64,000 nucleotides of DNA, taken from positions 46,454,361 through 46,518,360 of the forward strand of contig OX246743.1 of NCBI GenBank assembly GCA_945910005.1, read 5' to 3'. The DNA is from Isoperla grammatica. Lineage: Eukaryota > Arthropoda > Insecta > Plecoptera > Perlodidae. The notes below the pieces were generated by a model. That model was not told where the DNA came from, made no database searches, and was given only the letters and a program-made list of their open reading frames with translations. Below, piece by piece: positions 11,873 through 22,619 of the stretch. A program made the position numbers and the translations under genes. Position 1 is the first letter of the stretch; every line of letters begins with the position of its first letter.

Positions 11873-11992
11873 TGAAACACGTGCAGTTTGCTTGACTTGA
11901 GTCGTTCTTGCGTTGCGTTCAATGCGACCTCGGTGAATGCACGTTGTCTGCAATGTGATAAGTCTCGGTAGGAAACGAGTCTGTCAAATGTT

Positions 11993-12134
11993 CTATTTTA
12001 CAAATGTTGATAGGTTTCAATAATAATAATATTGTGATCAATATTATTGCAATTCGTTTGTAAAACTCATTTTCAAAATAGTTTAAATGAAAGATACGTT
12101 TTATTGAAATTTAGCAACATCAACCGTAAAATAG
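11993..12134. mobile_element. Possible MITE, imperfect inverted repeat
   Basis: The left arm starts CTATTTTAC and continues to GTTTCAATAA. The right arm is its imperfect reverse complement, ending GTAAAATAG, with TTATTGAAA inside. Arms are about 33 bp and the whole is 142 bp. No target duplication was resolved. Confidence 0.35.
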
Positions 12135-12139
12135 AGCGC

Positions 12140-13500
12140 GGTCGATCACTGCCTTTGCTGATTATGTCCGCCGTCGTCCGTGTACATTACAGCCGCCTGT
12201 AATCCTACTAAATTTGACGATGTTGTTTTGATGTTATGTTTCATTAATTATTATTACTTAGCTATTACAAAGGTCGTTGGTTATAAGGAAAGAAAGCAAT
12301 TTTTCCGCCAGTCAGAACGTTGCGTAAGTTGGAGATAAGGACCTCCTATATAGACAACGAGGAAATAACGTGACTCTTTATTACACTTGTTGTTATTCGT
12401 TGTGGCAGAACGCTGGCAAATATCAGTCACACAAACAACATTTAAAGCTAAAACTAATAATCATTACGGATGGGAACGTGGTAAACATTTAAAAACGCTT
12501 AGTGTTCCGTTTGACGTGATTGAAAATGTGGTATTGTTTCAAGGTTATTTGATTGAAAGACACATTTTGGCATTTAATTCACGAATTCAAAACTAGTACA
12601 TCAATTACAATGTGGCTGTTTTCTAGTTAGGACATCAATTTGGGGATTACCTAGAATCAACTCGACCCTGATTAGTCTGTTGGTATTTCTTCTTCACTGT
12701 TGGTTATAGTTAATTGCAGAGGAGTGTCTACTAATATAGCACAGTGCTTATCACCTCAACTGATGAACCTATGGCATCGTGTCTTACTCCAACGATAGCG
12801 ATAACCCGTTCTCTCACAATACACTGGATCTCTGCCCAGGCAACAGCTTTCATGTTGGGCTCCCTTCAGCCTTGGACACTGGCCGGGAGTGAGCTACGGT
12901 CTGACCCGAGACATTTCCAATCATTCGCCCAGCCTTGATTACTTGTTATTAGATACTAATTATACAATAACAAGAACGTGATTTCGCCGATAGCTGTTGA
13001 TTGATTGATTGATTGATTGACTAATATGCAATGGGCGAACTATTTGCATTTCAATCGAATCGAATGTGGCCTTGTTGCAACGAGAATTATTTTGACACCG
13101 CCCTATTTAATAATAATTAATAATAATAATAAAAAATATATTAAAAAAAAAATTAAATTAAGTTACCTATAGACATAATTAATTATTTTTGATTGTTCTT
13201 GCTCCCCTTTCAACGGTAATTGGGTTTATTTTCCTCGCTATTTTATTATTATTTCATTATTTAGTGTATTGTAGTTCTATTTAGTGTCCTTTGAAAATCA
13301 GTTTCGTAACTGAACAGGATACTCTATAAATAAATAAATGTAAAATTGTGTTGATTTTTTTAAAAAATAATACAGTCATAATATACTGAAGATCCACTTG
13401 TATCGTGATTGACGAGTCTTGAGTTTGGTAGCATTTTCTTTGTACTGCTAATATTTAATAGACGCGTATGACTTGACGAGAAAGATAAACGGCGCAGGCA
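12140..13500. other. No recognisable gene; AT-rich, (TTGA)n at 12997-13020
   Basis: Six tandem TTGA units at 12997-13020, then a strongly AT-rich stretch (13090-13390) full of AAT/ATT words. No exon is supported. Confidence 0.4.
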
Positions 13501-13830
13501 GGCGTCTATTTATAGAGGGGCTATGACGTCACCTGGTTCATCATCTCTCGCGCTAAACGAGAATGAGTGTTGTTCGCGGAATGTCGCTGAGATGAGATGA
13601 GCAACATCCTCTCTCTGTTCGTCTGTCTTGTCTTGCACAGGAAGCGAGGCAGGCGATAGAAGGTCATCTCCACTCTGACTGACTGGAGGTGTTGGAGCGA
13701 TTGTATCGAACGAGTTGAACGTGTATGATCGATCGATCTGCGAATCATTCGATCGCTGGCCTGAATTTTATTCACCCACTCATTGTCTCGATTGGTCAAG
13801 TTGCAAAAATATGGGACGTAAAACCCAATT

Positions 13831-13902
13831 ATCATCATCTTCATCATCATCATCATCATTTTCATCATCATCATCATCATCTTCATCATCATTATCACCA
13901 TT
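13831..13902. repeat. (ATC)n microsatellite, imperfect
   Basis: ATC/TTC trinucleotides over about 70 bp. They create spurious Ser-, His- and Asp/Met-rich ORFs in the three phases. Confidence 0.93.
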
Positions 13903-13909
13903 CTGTTGA

Positions 13910-14850
13910 CGTTCGTGATGGAATTTTGTTTTCAATGTATAATTTGAAATAATGTTTATTGACTTCCTCGGAAACTCACTTAGATTAAAAAAAACTAAGT
14001 GGATACAGAATAATAATATTGATATTTTATTTTGTTTTGTAGTACTACAGTACGTACTACATAGTACTACATATCGTTTATGTACAGAGCTGAAGTAATT
14101 ATCTTTACACGCACGTGGAATGTTGTTTTCATGTTTCATATGATTTAGTTACAGCTTGTGTTCGTTTCAACGAATTGTAGCAACGTTGAGAGTGAGTCCT
14201 GAATGTTTGTCCCACGCACCCACTCAAGTGGGAGTATATATACTACACTCACATTGCTTGTGATTAGAGTTACATTTGTATGATCCCACACACGCAACGC
14301 AACACACAAATCTTATTATTCTGATTTCTATTTATATGATCACGAGAACTTTGAACTAGAAACGTGCAGGATGAATTGCGAGTTTCGCGTTATTTACGGC
14401 CGAGATGGTATCTGCTGTGTGTGTGCATGGTGTGTGTGCTATATGCGCATAACAATAAGCAAGCACATGGCGCAATAACGTGGCTATTAGGCTCCATTTA
14501 GTAGGCTGTGATCACTGCGCTTATGTAACGACACCGTGATTGACTAGAAATGATGGCAAGGAACGTTATATATAGAAAAGTTCTCAGAACTTTTACTAAA
14601 GAGTGCAAAATTTGATCAAATCACTATTTTTATGTATTTATGTAAGATGGGGTGATATAACATGTGGTTGTTCGTTATCAACACCATGAATGTCTTATTT
14701 TTGACAGCGTTCTTGCAGTGGATCAATCATTGAATATTTTGTTTGATTACAATATTTATTGTTGCGTCTGGGCGAACTAGTGTACGTCCGCACCGTAGAC
14801 TGAAAATCAGCGCGTGCATGTTGACTGAATGCTTCGCTACGTCCACTCGT
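13910..14850. other. No recognisable gene
   Basis: AT-rich sequence. A TAGTACTA/GTACGTAC palindromic patch lies at 14040-14075. Nothing else was seen. Confidence 0.3.
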
Positions 14851-14877
14851 AATTAATTAATTAATTAATTAATTAAT
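14851..14877. repeat. (AATT)n microsatellite
   Basis: About seven AATT tetranucleotides in a row. Confidence 0.9.
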
Positions 14878-15481
14878 GTATTTATTAATTAGTTAAAAGT
14901 TATGTTTCCGTTTCGAGTGATATTTTCGTTCGTGATGGGAGGTCTGTGGTCACTGTCCGTTGCACCAATTAAAATAATTAATTATTAAACACGACAGGCC
15001 TACTTGGTTGGCTTAATTAATTAACCTGTTGGTTGTAAGCGCGCGGGTGTGTGGATGCGCGAAACGTGATTTGACGCTGTCTGCCTGTTTTCGTTTTTCG
15101 CATATCAATTGGAAAACACTATCTAAATGAAATAGACGTATGTGGTTGGTCATTTAAGTTATGAGGCAATATTTTCATAATTGCAGTAGAGAAAAATACG
15201 ACCTCGCATAGTTTGTTGGATCCTAAGTGTCACGAATGTGTATTGGTAATCTCTTACACCGCATTGCATTATTTCGTTCATTAGAATGTACAATATTGCA
15301 GAACAGAAAAGTGTCTCAAATCATAAATATATTTAAAGGACTAACGGCTGACGCAAACAGCAAGCATCATAAAACACAAAAAATTAATATATTATTATTA
15401 TTATTCGCGTCGTTGTCATATTCCTAGTAACGTTGAAAACAAACACAAAAAGTGAATATCGCGTCGTTGTCATATTCTTAG

Positions 15482-15678
15482 TAAAGGCTGGTCCACACAG
15501 ATTTTGAAGACATAATGCACAAGGTTTTAAGACGTTGTTTTAAAAACAACAATGAAAACAACGTCTTAAAACTAAAACTTTGTGTGAACGCCAGTACGTG
15601 TTTCCTATGATCCAACTTTACGACTACGCGTTAAACCTTAAATCGTACGTCTTAAAAATCTGTGTGGACCAGCCCTAA
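15482..15678. mobile_element. PIF/Harbinger-like MITE, 191 bp, copy 1
   Basis: The element 15485-15675 is flanked by TAA on both sides (15482-15484 and 15676-15678). It starts AGGCTGGTCCACACAGATTT and ends with the inverse (ATCTGTGTGGACCAGCCC). A 3 bp TWA target duplication plus roughly 45 bp imperfect terminal inverted repeats points to the PIF/Harbinger group. A second, internal inverted repeat centres on CGTTGTTTTAAAAACAAC. It is closely similar to the copy at 22149-22338, which is duplicated with TTA. Confidence 0.85.
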
Positions 15679-16199
15679 CGTTGAAAACAAAACGCATCGT
15701 TATAATGGCTACCGGTATAGTATATTGCGTCGTTCGTATACACAGAGCATTTATATATTATATATATATTGTCAGCAACCAAATTGAATAATCATGTACC
15801 GGAAGATGGAGTAACCTCGGACGCAGCAACCATATTGTGTTGTGTCGCTATGTATTGTATAACACAGTTTTTACTTCCATGTTCTCATAACACAACATTG
15901 ACGACTAATGTTGGTCAATGGCAGCGAGCGAGAATAATTGGGTGATCTATCTGGATCAAACTAAAGTGTCGAGATATTGTGTGTTTGGGCTTACGTAACA
16001 CTTGTTGCGCCATGCAGCCACGGCTCCCAAGGTCATGTCACCCACAGGTGGTCGCGCTTGGCTCTTGGTGGATTCCCGACAACGAGTCGACTCGCGTGCT
16101 GCGGACTGTCGGTTGTTTTCGATACTTTCTGACGATTTCGTATTACGATTAGGTGTACATGCAATTTCAATTTAGGATAATTGTGTATGTATGTATGTG

Positions 16200-16205
16200 T
16201 TTATT
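16200..16205 (-). terminator. Candidate poly(A) signal AATAAA
   Basis: Reads AATAAA on the minus strand, about 34 nt past the stop codon of the candidate terminal exon 16239-16414. Confidence 0.4.
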
Positions 16206-16238
16206 GCAAAACGAGTAATTAAAATTGCATTTCTACAC

Positions 16239-16414
16239 TCATCGGTAGGACTTGGTCTCAGCATTAATCTTGGGACTGAAGAATGGCATTATTGTTGACA
16301 AGTTTTGGTTAAAATATTTGAAGACATTAGGAGAAGTACCGCCTTTATCCAAAACCTTAATTGGTTCACTGTAATACATGTTAAATGAGTGTTTGTTGTG
16401 GTCGAAGCCGCTCG
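16239..16414 (-). CDS. Candidate 3'-terminal exon of an unrecognised protein
   Basis: The minus-strand reading after an acceptor-like ATCAG gives about 58 codons ending in TGA. Codon usage looks coding: many AAC, TTC, AAG and GAC codons and no low complexity. The peptide contains FDHNKHSFNMYYSEP, DKGGTSPNVFKYFNQN and a C-terminus NAETKSYR. An AATAAA signal follows 34 nt downstream, as expected for a last exon. Splicing to the exon-like stretch 16847-17001 joins in phase (leftover G plus CG) across a 432 bp intron. I do not recognise the family. The plus strand is not open here in a comparable way. An old pseudogene piece or a chance ORF remain possible. Confidence 0.38.
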
Positions 16415-16542
16415 CTGATAGTGCAATACAATGTGTATACACGTCACAAAGTAGAGCATAGATAGTCTACTAGTCTACCTACCTTGAAGTTAGATACGCT
16501 GCGTTTTGACCAAGATAATAATATGTCTGCCACGACTCACAG

Positions 16543-16578
16543 CAATAATAATAATAATAATAATAATAATGATAATAA
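16543..16578. repeat. (AAT)n microsatellite
   Basis: About eleven AAT trinucleotides, inside the putative intron between the two minus-strand exon candidates. Confidence 0.9.
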
Positions 16579-16846
16579 TTGGCTCGCTGTGGAAACCGTT
16601 TAGTTGGGCTATTTACTAAAAATAATAATTAATTGCACAACTGGTTTCGTGTGTGCCAGTTCTTCGTACAGCATATCCAATTTGCAGCGCAGCCATAGAG
16701 TACAGACATACGATGTTAGAAACTTGGTGGCTCTAATTCAAAACAAACCCAGTAGAAAGTTTTGTGTCTAGTTTTTGTCTGCATTCTTTGTATTGTTTTG
16801 TTCAGTTTTGTTTGTATCTGGAAAAGACTTATTCGAAAGTGGTTAC

Positions 16847-17001
16847 CCATGTAATAAGCAAGCAGTGTTGTTGCTGCTGGGTCATACACGACGTCGAAAA
16901 GGGAGGTTGAGGGAAGAACAAGTTTAGTAGGAGGAACTATGTTTTGTATCGGGAAATGGGAGAACGTCATTTGGTCGCCTCTTACGATGGGCAGAGTCGC
17001 C
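16847..17001 (-). CDS. Candidate internal exon, or coding-like SINE tail
   Basis: On the minus strand an acceptor-like GGCCCAG precedes an open frame of about 51 codons. It includes QMTFSHFPIQNIVPPTKL and LFDVVYDPAATTLLAYYM, and ends at a GTAACC donor-like site. It joins in phase to the exon candidate 16239-16414. Against this, the first 35 bases read as GTCGCCTCTTACGATGGGC on the plus strand. That is close to a motif I remember from molluscan SINE bodies, so the segment may be a repeat that is open by chance. The two readings can be separated by a repeat library search and RNA data. Confidence 0.27.
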
Positions 17002-17009
17002 CTGGGCCA

Positions 17010-17466
17010 AATTTAACCTCGGATTTAACCTGTGTACCTAGGCCTACTATACTATAAGATAATAATTTAGATAACATTATTTCTTGTACATTTACCAGTA
17101 CGTAAGATCTCGTCTCTAATAGGCCTGTTTCATAAATTTCAATAAAACAATATTATTGAACTGGATCGAAACTGACCGTTTTGAATATATTTCATTGACA
17201 AATCTATTCACAACGAATAATTGTAAACACGCAAAGAATGCAGCCGACTATTGCGTCATAAACATGCTCGCGGAATGTGTGTGTAAAATAATTCAAAACG
17301 TCCGCTTTACATCATAATCTCCGCATAGTTGCGGTGAAACCACCTATATATACGTTACCTTAGGCCTCGTCCCCGCGTGCACGGGCGCTAAAACATATAA
17401 TATTTCTATCCTGCACGTCTTACGGGGCCGGACTGTACATTGCGATGTACAAATACCGGTAATTGA
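17010..17466. other. No gene seen
   Basis: AT-rich with TAGGCCTA-type palindromes near 17038 and 17119. Nothing structured beyond that. Confidence 0.3.
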
Positions 17467-17520
17467 GCCGTCTGGCTCGGTTCGGCTCGGCTCGGACCGG
17501 GCTGGACCGGACCGGACCGC
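17467..17520. repeat. Degenerate CGGCT/CGGAC pentamer repeat
   Basis: About ten pentamers alternating between CGGCT, CGGTT and CGGAC, e.g. CGGACCGGACCG. Confidence 0.7.
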
Positions 17521-17649
17521 TGAAAACATGTTTACTATAGCTCGTCCTTGTTGTTATGTCACGTTCACAGCCTTGTGGATGTGTTGCTCCCACCGCCCTC
17601 TTATGCCGCACAATTACGTCACCGGGCGAGTTCTAGGAGGATCGATAGT

Positions 17650-18224
17650 AAATATAGTCGTGGAATTGCATATTATTTAGCCCCGTCATTAAGGTCTTGA
17701 GTACTGAAACAAACAAAAAACTAGAAGATAGATGTGATTTCGTAAAAAGTAAAAGATACAAAATGTTGTTATCGTTATACGTTTCCTATTTTGGTCAACT
17801 TATCTCTAAGGATTCGTCATTGATTACTTAGTCACTAACATTTTTAAATCCAGTTTTAGTTTTAATGAAACCTCATATATGAGCTGTTATTATTTATTTT
17901 TTTGCATCGTTTTATTATTGTTTCATTGTATAAATTGAATAGTTTTATTTATTGTCATCGTTTGTAAGTTGGAATGGACAAATAACACCACATTTATTTC
18001 AATATTTGTTTACGTTCTCGAGAAATTCCCGAAATCCAGCAATTTCTCGCGGGCCTTGCGCGCATTACGCGTCATAAATTTGCCAACACCTTCTCGAAGC
18101 CAAATATCGCAACAATGTCGGCCGTATTACGTCTCACAACGACCTCCGATGCTGAATGACGCGACAAAACACTCTCTGGGTCGTGCGCGGTTCCATGTCT
18201 TGTCAATCACTGCCTTCTTATCTC
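17650..18224. other. No recognisable gene
   Basis: An AT-rich first half. An inverted 12 bp pair CACTGCCTTCT (18209) / AGAAGGCAGTG (18310) brackets the CAA microsatellite. The 113-codon plus ORF starting at 17969 runs through that microsatellite and is not convincing. Confidence 0.3.
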
Positions 18225-18248
18225 ACAACAACAACAACAACAACAACA
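18225..18248. repeat. (CAA)n microsatellite
   Basis: Eight CAA trinucleotides. Confidence 0.9.
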
Positions 18249-18748
18249 CCCAGGCTGTGGCAACCAAGCGCGACCCTCAGGTGCGCATGTACGTACGTAT
18301 GTATGTATAGAAGGCAGTGACCTCAGCAGGATAAGACACACTCGGCTCATTACCATGTGAATGCGTGGTGGGGGGAGAGAGATGCGGCGACCGTTGACGT
18401 ACGTAGTACCCTACTTAAACTAATTAACATGTGTATTGTAATCTATGTGGCACTACTTTGTATACGTTTACACACCGGCGGGCCGATATAGATGGTAACT
18501 ACCTGCTACACTGGTTACACAACGGTGCGCACTTGTCACTTGTCTCTCTCTGTTGAGTGACGACAGTGATGTATTGACATGGCCTGTCAGGTGTCCTCCC
18601 TAACGTGACCCAGGAGCCCCGGGGCAACACTAGGAGCAAACATTATAATAATCAATTCCTGGCAATTCTTCAAATGTATGGATGAAATTTACGAGGAAAG
18701 ATCGCCTGCTACTTACATCATATATTGAAAAAGAAAAAAAAAACAAGC

Positions 18749-18904
18749 TCAATTTGGGTTCGTAAGAACTAACTGGATAATGTGTTATTATCAGGGTTGG
18801 TATTTCATATTTACTTTGTTATATTAGGTAAATTTAAAGTGTAACAAACAACCACACTAATAATATAAGACAAACAGTTTTTAGTTCTTGCGAACCCAAG
18901 TTGA
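18749..18904. mobile_element. Likely MITE with 24 bp terminal inverted repeats
   Basis: The left arm TCAATTTGGGTTCGTAAGAA (18749, continuing CTAA) matches the reverse complement of the right arm (18881-18904) at 22 of 24 positions. The total is 156 bp with an AT-rich interior. No clear target duplication. Confidence 0.55.
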
Positions 18905-19136
18905 TGCCGGTTTTCATTACTGAGATATCAGAAAAAATACGTTCATTTCGCGTGGTTTTATTTTAATATTGCTGTAGCCTCGAACACACTGGAGATGGAG
19001 CTAGAAGGAATAAATAAGAATAACGTCGAAAGGGAAAATAGAAGGTGCAGACCAATATTGGGTTCGCATATCTGGGTTGTAATGAAATGATTATGTCCGC
19101 GGGACGTGGGTTCGACTGCCACGTGTGTCGCACACA

Positions 19137-19233
19137 CGCGCCGTCCTATAACCACGTGTACACGCGCCGTCCCAACCACGTGTACACGCGCCGTCCCAAC
19201 CCCGTGTACACGCGCCGTCCCAACCACGTGTAC
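19137..19233. repeat. 24 bp minisatellite, left part
   Basis: Units of CGCGCCGTCCCAACCACGTG followed by TACA, about four copies, with CCTATAACC and CCCAACCCC variants. The array is interrupted at 19233 by a hAT-type insertion and resumes at 19635-19687. Confidence 0.93.
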
Positions 19234-19634
19234 TAGGGATGGGATAGTGTACACGTGTAAACGTGTACACGCTTTAATGCGTGTACACGTTTACTGTTTC
19301 TCTCGAAACAATAAACGCGCTGCGTGTAATACTATACTGTGTGCGACCGGCCACGGAGGGCTTGGCGCCGACGAGTGGTTTCATGCAATGTGCGACCGTC
19401 TTTACTCCTCAGTTGTCACTTGTCACAAGTGATCCGAGGTCAGAACCATGAAACACACTGGATAACGTCTTGAAACCGTTTGTGGGTACAACACTTTAAA
19501 ACATAATTTTTCGGCCTAGACAGAACATAATTTTTTTTTTCGAAAGCGGGACCCCACGGACGTGTACACGTGTACACGGCTTTGCAAGCAGCAGTGTACA
19601 CGTTTAGTGAAGTACACGCTTTTGCCCATCCCTA
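19234..19634. mobile_element. hAT-type MITE, 401 bp, inserted in the 24 bp minisatellite
   Basis: It begins TAGGGATGGG and ends CCCATCCCTA, a perfect 10 bp terminal inverted repeat of hAT type. Immediately outside lies ACGTGTAC on each side (19226-19233 and 19635-19642), an 8 bp duplication. Because the target is a tandem repeat with the same phase, the duplication is supported but not independent proof. Subterminal zones on both sides are packed with GTGTACAC palindromes, resembling the target array itself. No transposase ORF. Confidence 0.82.
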
Positions 19635-19687
19635 ACGTGTACACGCGCCGTCCTAACCCCGTGTACACGCGCCGTCCCAACCACGTG
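19635..19687. repeat. 24 bp minisatellite, right part
   Basis: Two further units (CGCGCCGTCCTAACCCCGTG and a CCCAACCACGTG variant) continue the array in phase after the insertion. Confidence 0.9.
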
Positions 19688-19861
19688 GTCGCCGCGCTCG
19701 ATTATGATGACGTAGGTCTGGCTGGTCTCGTAGTCCGAGGTGTCGCATGTCAATCACACTCCGTGCACGTCTGTGTCTGTGGATGCTGACGAGGCGACTT
19801 GGAAACTGCTGCCGCACCGTCTACGCTACGCGACACGTGGGGCGTTATGCGACACGTGTAG

Positions 19862-19895
19862 CCAGTGGCGGACGCGGTGGGAACCTGAGGGGTAG
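19862..19895 (+). mobile_element. Possible hAT terminus remnant
   Basis: CAGTGGCGGACGCGGTGGGA resembles the CAGTGGCG end of the complete MITE at 6613. No matching right terminus was found downstream. Confidence 0.3.
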
Positions 19896-19899
19896 ACGT

Positions 19900-22145
19900 A
19901 GCGCTGTTGTTGTGATTGCAAAACAAAAGTTAACAAAATATAACAAGTAATTAGTTAAATTGCAAATAAGATCTATTGCATTCACTTGCGACAGATTTAC
20001 ACCGCCTGCCGCTATGGAGTGCTAGTGCTTGGATTGAATCTTACACCAGACTCGTATTGAAAGAGAAACCACGAGAATCCCCTCCCCCCCCCCGCGCCAA
20101 GTTCCAAGTATCTTTTTCTCTTGTTGAGAATATGTATATAAAAAACGAAAAAAAAAATGTCTGGTGTGTCTGGTGTTGTTATCCTTACTTTCCTCGTAGC
20201 TGTTTAAAGAAATGTGTTTTCCTCGTATTCCCAGTTCGGTTCAATGTTGATTGTTTATTCAACACTTGTCATCATCAGTTTAGTTAGTTGGCAGATAATT
20301 TACATAAACACACAACACTGTGTTAGCGCGGATAGTATTATTCGTCACTAGTTTTCCTCGTACGAGACAAACAACAACTCTGCACGTAGTGTTTTCCTCG
20401 TACATTGCGGTGGTGCAACTATTACCTGGACCACTTAGAGGTGAGATCGACGCTTATTAACAGGGCATTGTCCATCGTTTGTCTCCAATGGAAACATTTC
20501 TTAGAAATATGCTTCCATAACTCCCAACGTCACTCTCTCCGCCTCTTTCTCTTCAACTTCACCAGAAGCGCAAAACTAAAAGAGGGGGAGGGGCCACCCA
20601 TCCCTGGAAACTTTTCTGCCCCCCTGGATTGTTGGTATACTTCAATTTCTAACATAAAATTGAAGTTTCTATTAAAATTTAACGTCGATGAGATTCGTAT
20701 CGAAGTAGTAATAAAAGTGTGCATGTAAAAGAATATTTTAGTTATGTAAATGAATAATTTTAGAAAATTAATGTTAAAATATTAAGCCTATTCTACGGGT
20801 AAAATGTTATTTTCACGAGCATCATCACATCACGTCTTTCTTCAAGAAAGTCTGCCCGTTGTCCACAAACTAACAGCTTCACCACCTGCCATAATCTTGT
20901 CTTGATGAACACACAGAGAGCGCAACTGGTGGTGGGCCCATGCAGTGACGTAACAGTAGAGTAGACCTGTGAAGCGGGCGACCCTGCGTGTCCCACGGGC
21001 TGCATGTGTAATGGCCGCAACACTTACCTGGGCCAACCTCGTCTTGTTGTTGTTAGAACTTGGCTAGGACAAACATTGTACATTGTACACAGGGGAAAGT
21101 GTGAAAATTAAACAGTTTTCATATTGCTGTGTGCTGAAATTTCCCACATATCATATTTCAAATAATAAAACTGAGAGCATAGAAGACAGAAGAGTTTGTT
21201 CAGCGAGTATTTTCGACGGTTTAAATCACCAGTGCATGTCGGCGTCAGAATATTATCGTAGGGGTAGTTGGGAACAAGCACCCCCTCACTCCCCTTCGCA
21301 TGGCATAATCAAGAGCAAGAAACAAGAATCTTATTAGATAAAATTACTTTTTTTTTGCAATGTTTAACATTTCTTCAACAAAATGTGGCATGTGCCTCCC
21401 TGCCCCTCGAAGGCCCCCCGAGGTGCAGCTGTCCCCGCCACTGTGTGTCGTACGGGGACAGTCTGCGCAGAAAAGGGACATGATGCGCCGAGCCGTGCTG
21501 TGCTTTGCACGTGGCCGCCGATATAATACCCGTTAGGAATTCGCCAGCGCGGAGAATGTTGTGTTGTGCTGTGTGTATACTGTATGGCCTATGCATGACC
21601 CACTTCGATGGAATTTATTAATATCCGATAACAATATTCGGTTGTCCTGTCGCTCAACTCGACCCATGGAATTGTATTTTTGAAAGTTTCTAGCTATGAC
21701 GTGCGTGGGTGATCTGTCTGATAAGATGCGGTACAGATACCGCACTTGTATCTATCATGGGAGGTGCTGTAATATCGTGTGCAGCTATTATTATTATTAA
21801 AATATTTACTGGAGGGCATCCGCATGAACACAAAAACAGGTACATTTCGTTTGAGAGAACACAAAACGGGCACATTATTGCGTCGTGTATTTCAAAATGC
21901 CGTAGCGAAGAAAATAACTTTGAAAAACGTGTCACATTTTTCGGGGAGGCGAGAATCATCTGTTGAGACTGGACAACAATATTATTTTAGGAAGTATTCG
22001 GGTGACGTCACAACGAAATGTGTGTTTACGTTTGAGCTGTCAACTTAGATGGCGAAAGATGAGAGAGTGTTTTAAACAAGCCCGACGTTAAAGTTGATGA
22101 AAATGATAGTGTGTGCCAAGTTTTAATGCACAAAACGAGTGGACG
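19900..22145. other. No recognisable gene
   Basis: TTTTCCTCGTA recurs at about 20184, 20217, 20350 and 20392. Around 21709-22048 three frames stay open at once for 85-90 codons, which suggests a chance lack of stops rather than a gene. A CRE palindrome lies at 22003-22010. No convincing exon. Confidence 0.35.
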
Positions 22146-22341
22146 TTAAGGCTGGTCCACACAGATTTTTTAAGCATAAGATTTAAGGTTTTAAAACGTT
22201 GTTTTAAAAACAACAATGAAAACAATGTCTTAAAACTAAAACTTGTGTGAACGCCAGTACTTGTTTCCTATGATCCAACTTTACGACTACGCGTTAAACC
22301 TTAAATCTTATGGTTAAAAAATCTGTGTGGACCAGCCTTTA
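22146..22341. mobile_element. PIF/Harbinger-like MITE, 190 bp, copy 2
   Basis: The element 22149-22338 is flanked by TTA (22146-22148 and 22339-22341). It has the same ends as the copy at 15485-15675 and the same internal AAAACGTTGTTTTAAAAACA hairpin. The two copies differ by scattered substitutions and small indels. Two copies with correct but different TWA duplications show independent insertions. Confidence 0.87.
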
Positions 22342-22498
22342 CAACCTAAAGCCATGTGAAACATTGCAACAATGCACTGCCAATCGAATGTAAACAAGCA
22401 TGGCCGCCATTAGGACGCGCATCTGGATAAATTTTCATTTCTATGAATGTTCCTTTTGTTTGTAGCGAACGTTGACACTGTCTGTAGACGAAGAGGCC

Positions 22499-22603
22499 CC
22501 CCCCCCCCCTGGTTGCGCCACGCACGGGTACACGCGCGTACAACGCACCTTGTTGCACACGACGCGACGCGTCAACGGACACTTGCCCCCCCCCCCCCCC
22601 CCC
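22499..22603. repeat. Two poly(C) runs (11 and 18)
   Basis: C runs at 22499-22509 and 22586-22603, separated by a CpG-rich GACGCGACGCGTC stretch. Confidence 0.9.
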
Positions 22604-22619
22604 TCGACACGTTCTCGTA

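Noticed and set aside
21709..22048. Three overlapping ORFs of 85-90 codons
   Set aside because: Simultaneous openness in several frames points to base composition, and no splice signals frame them.
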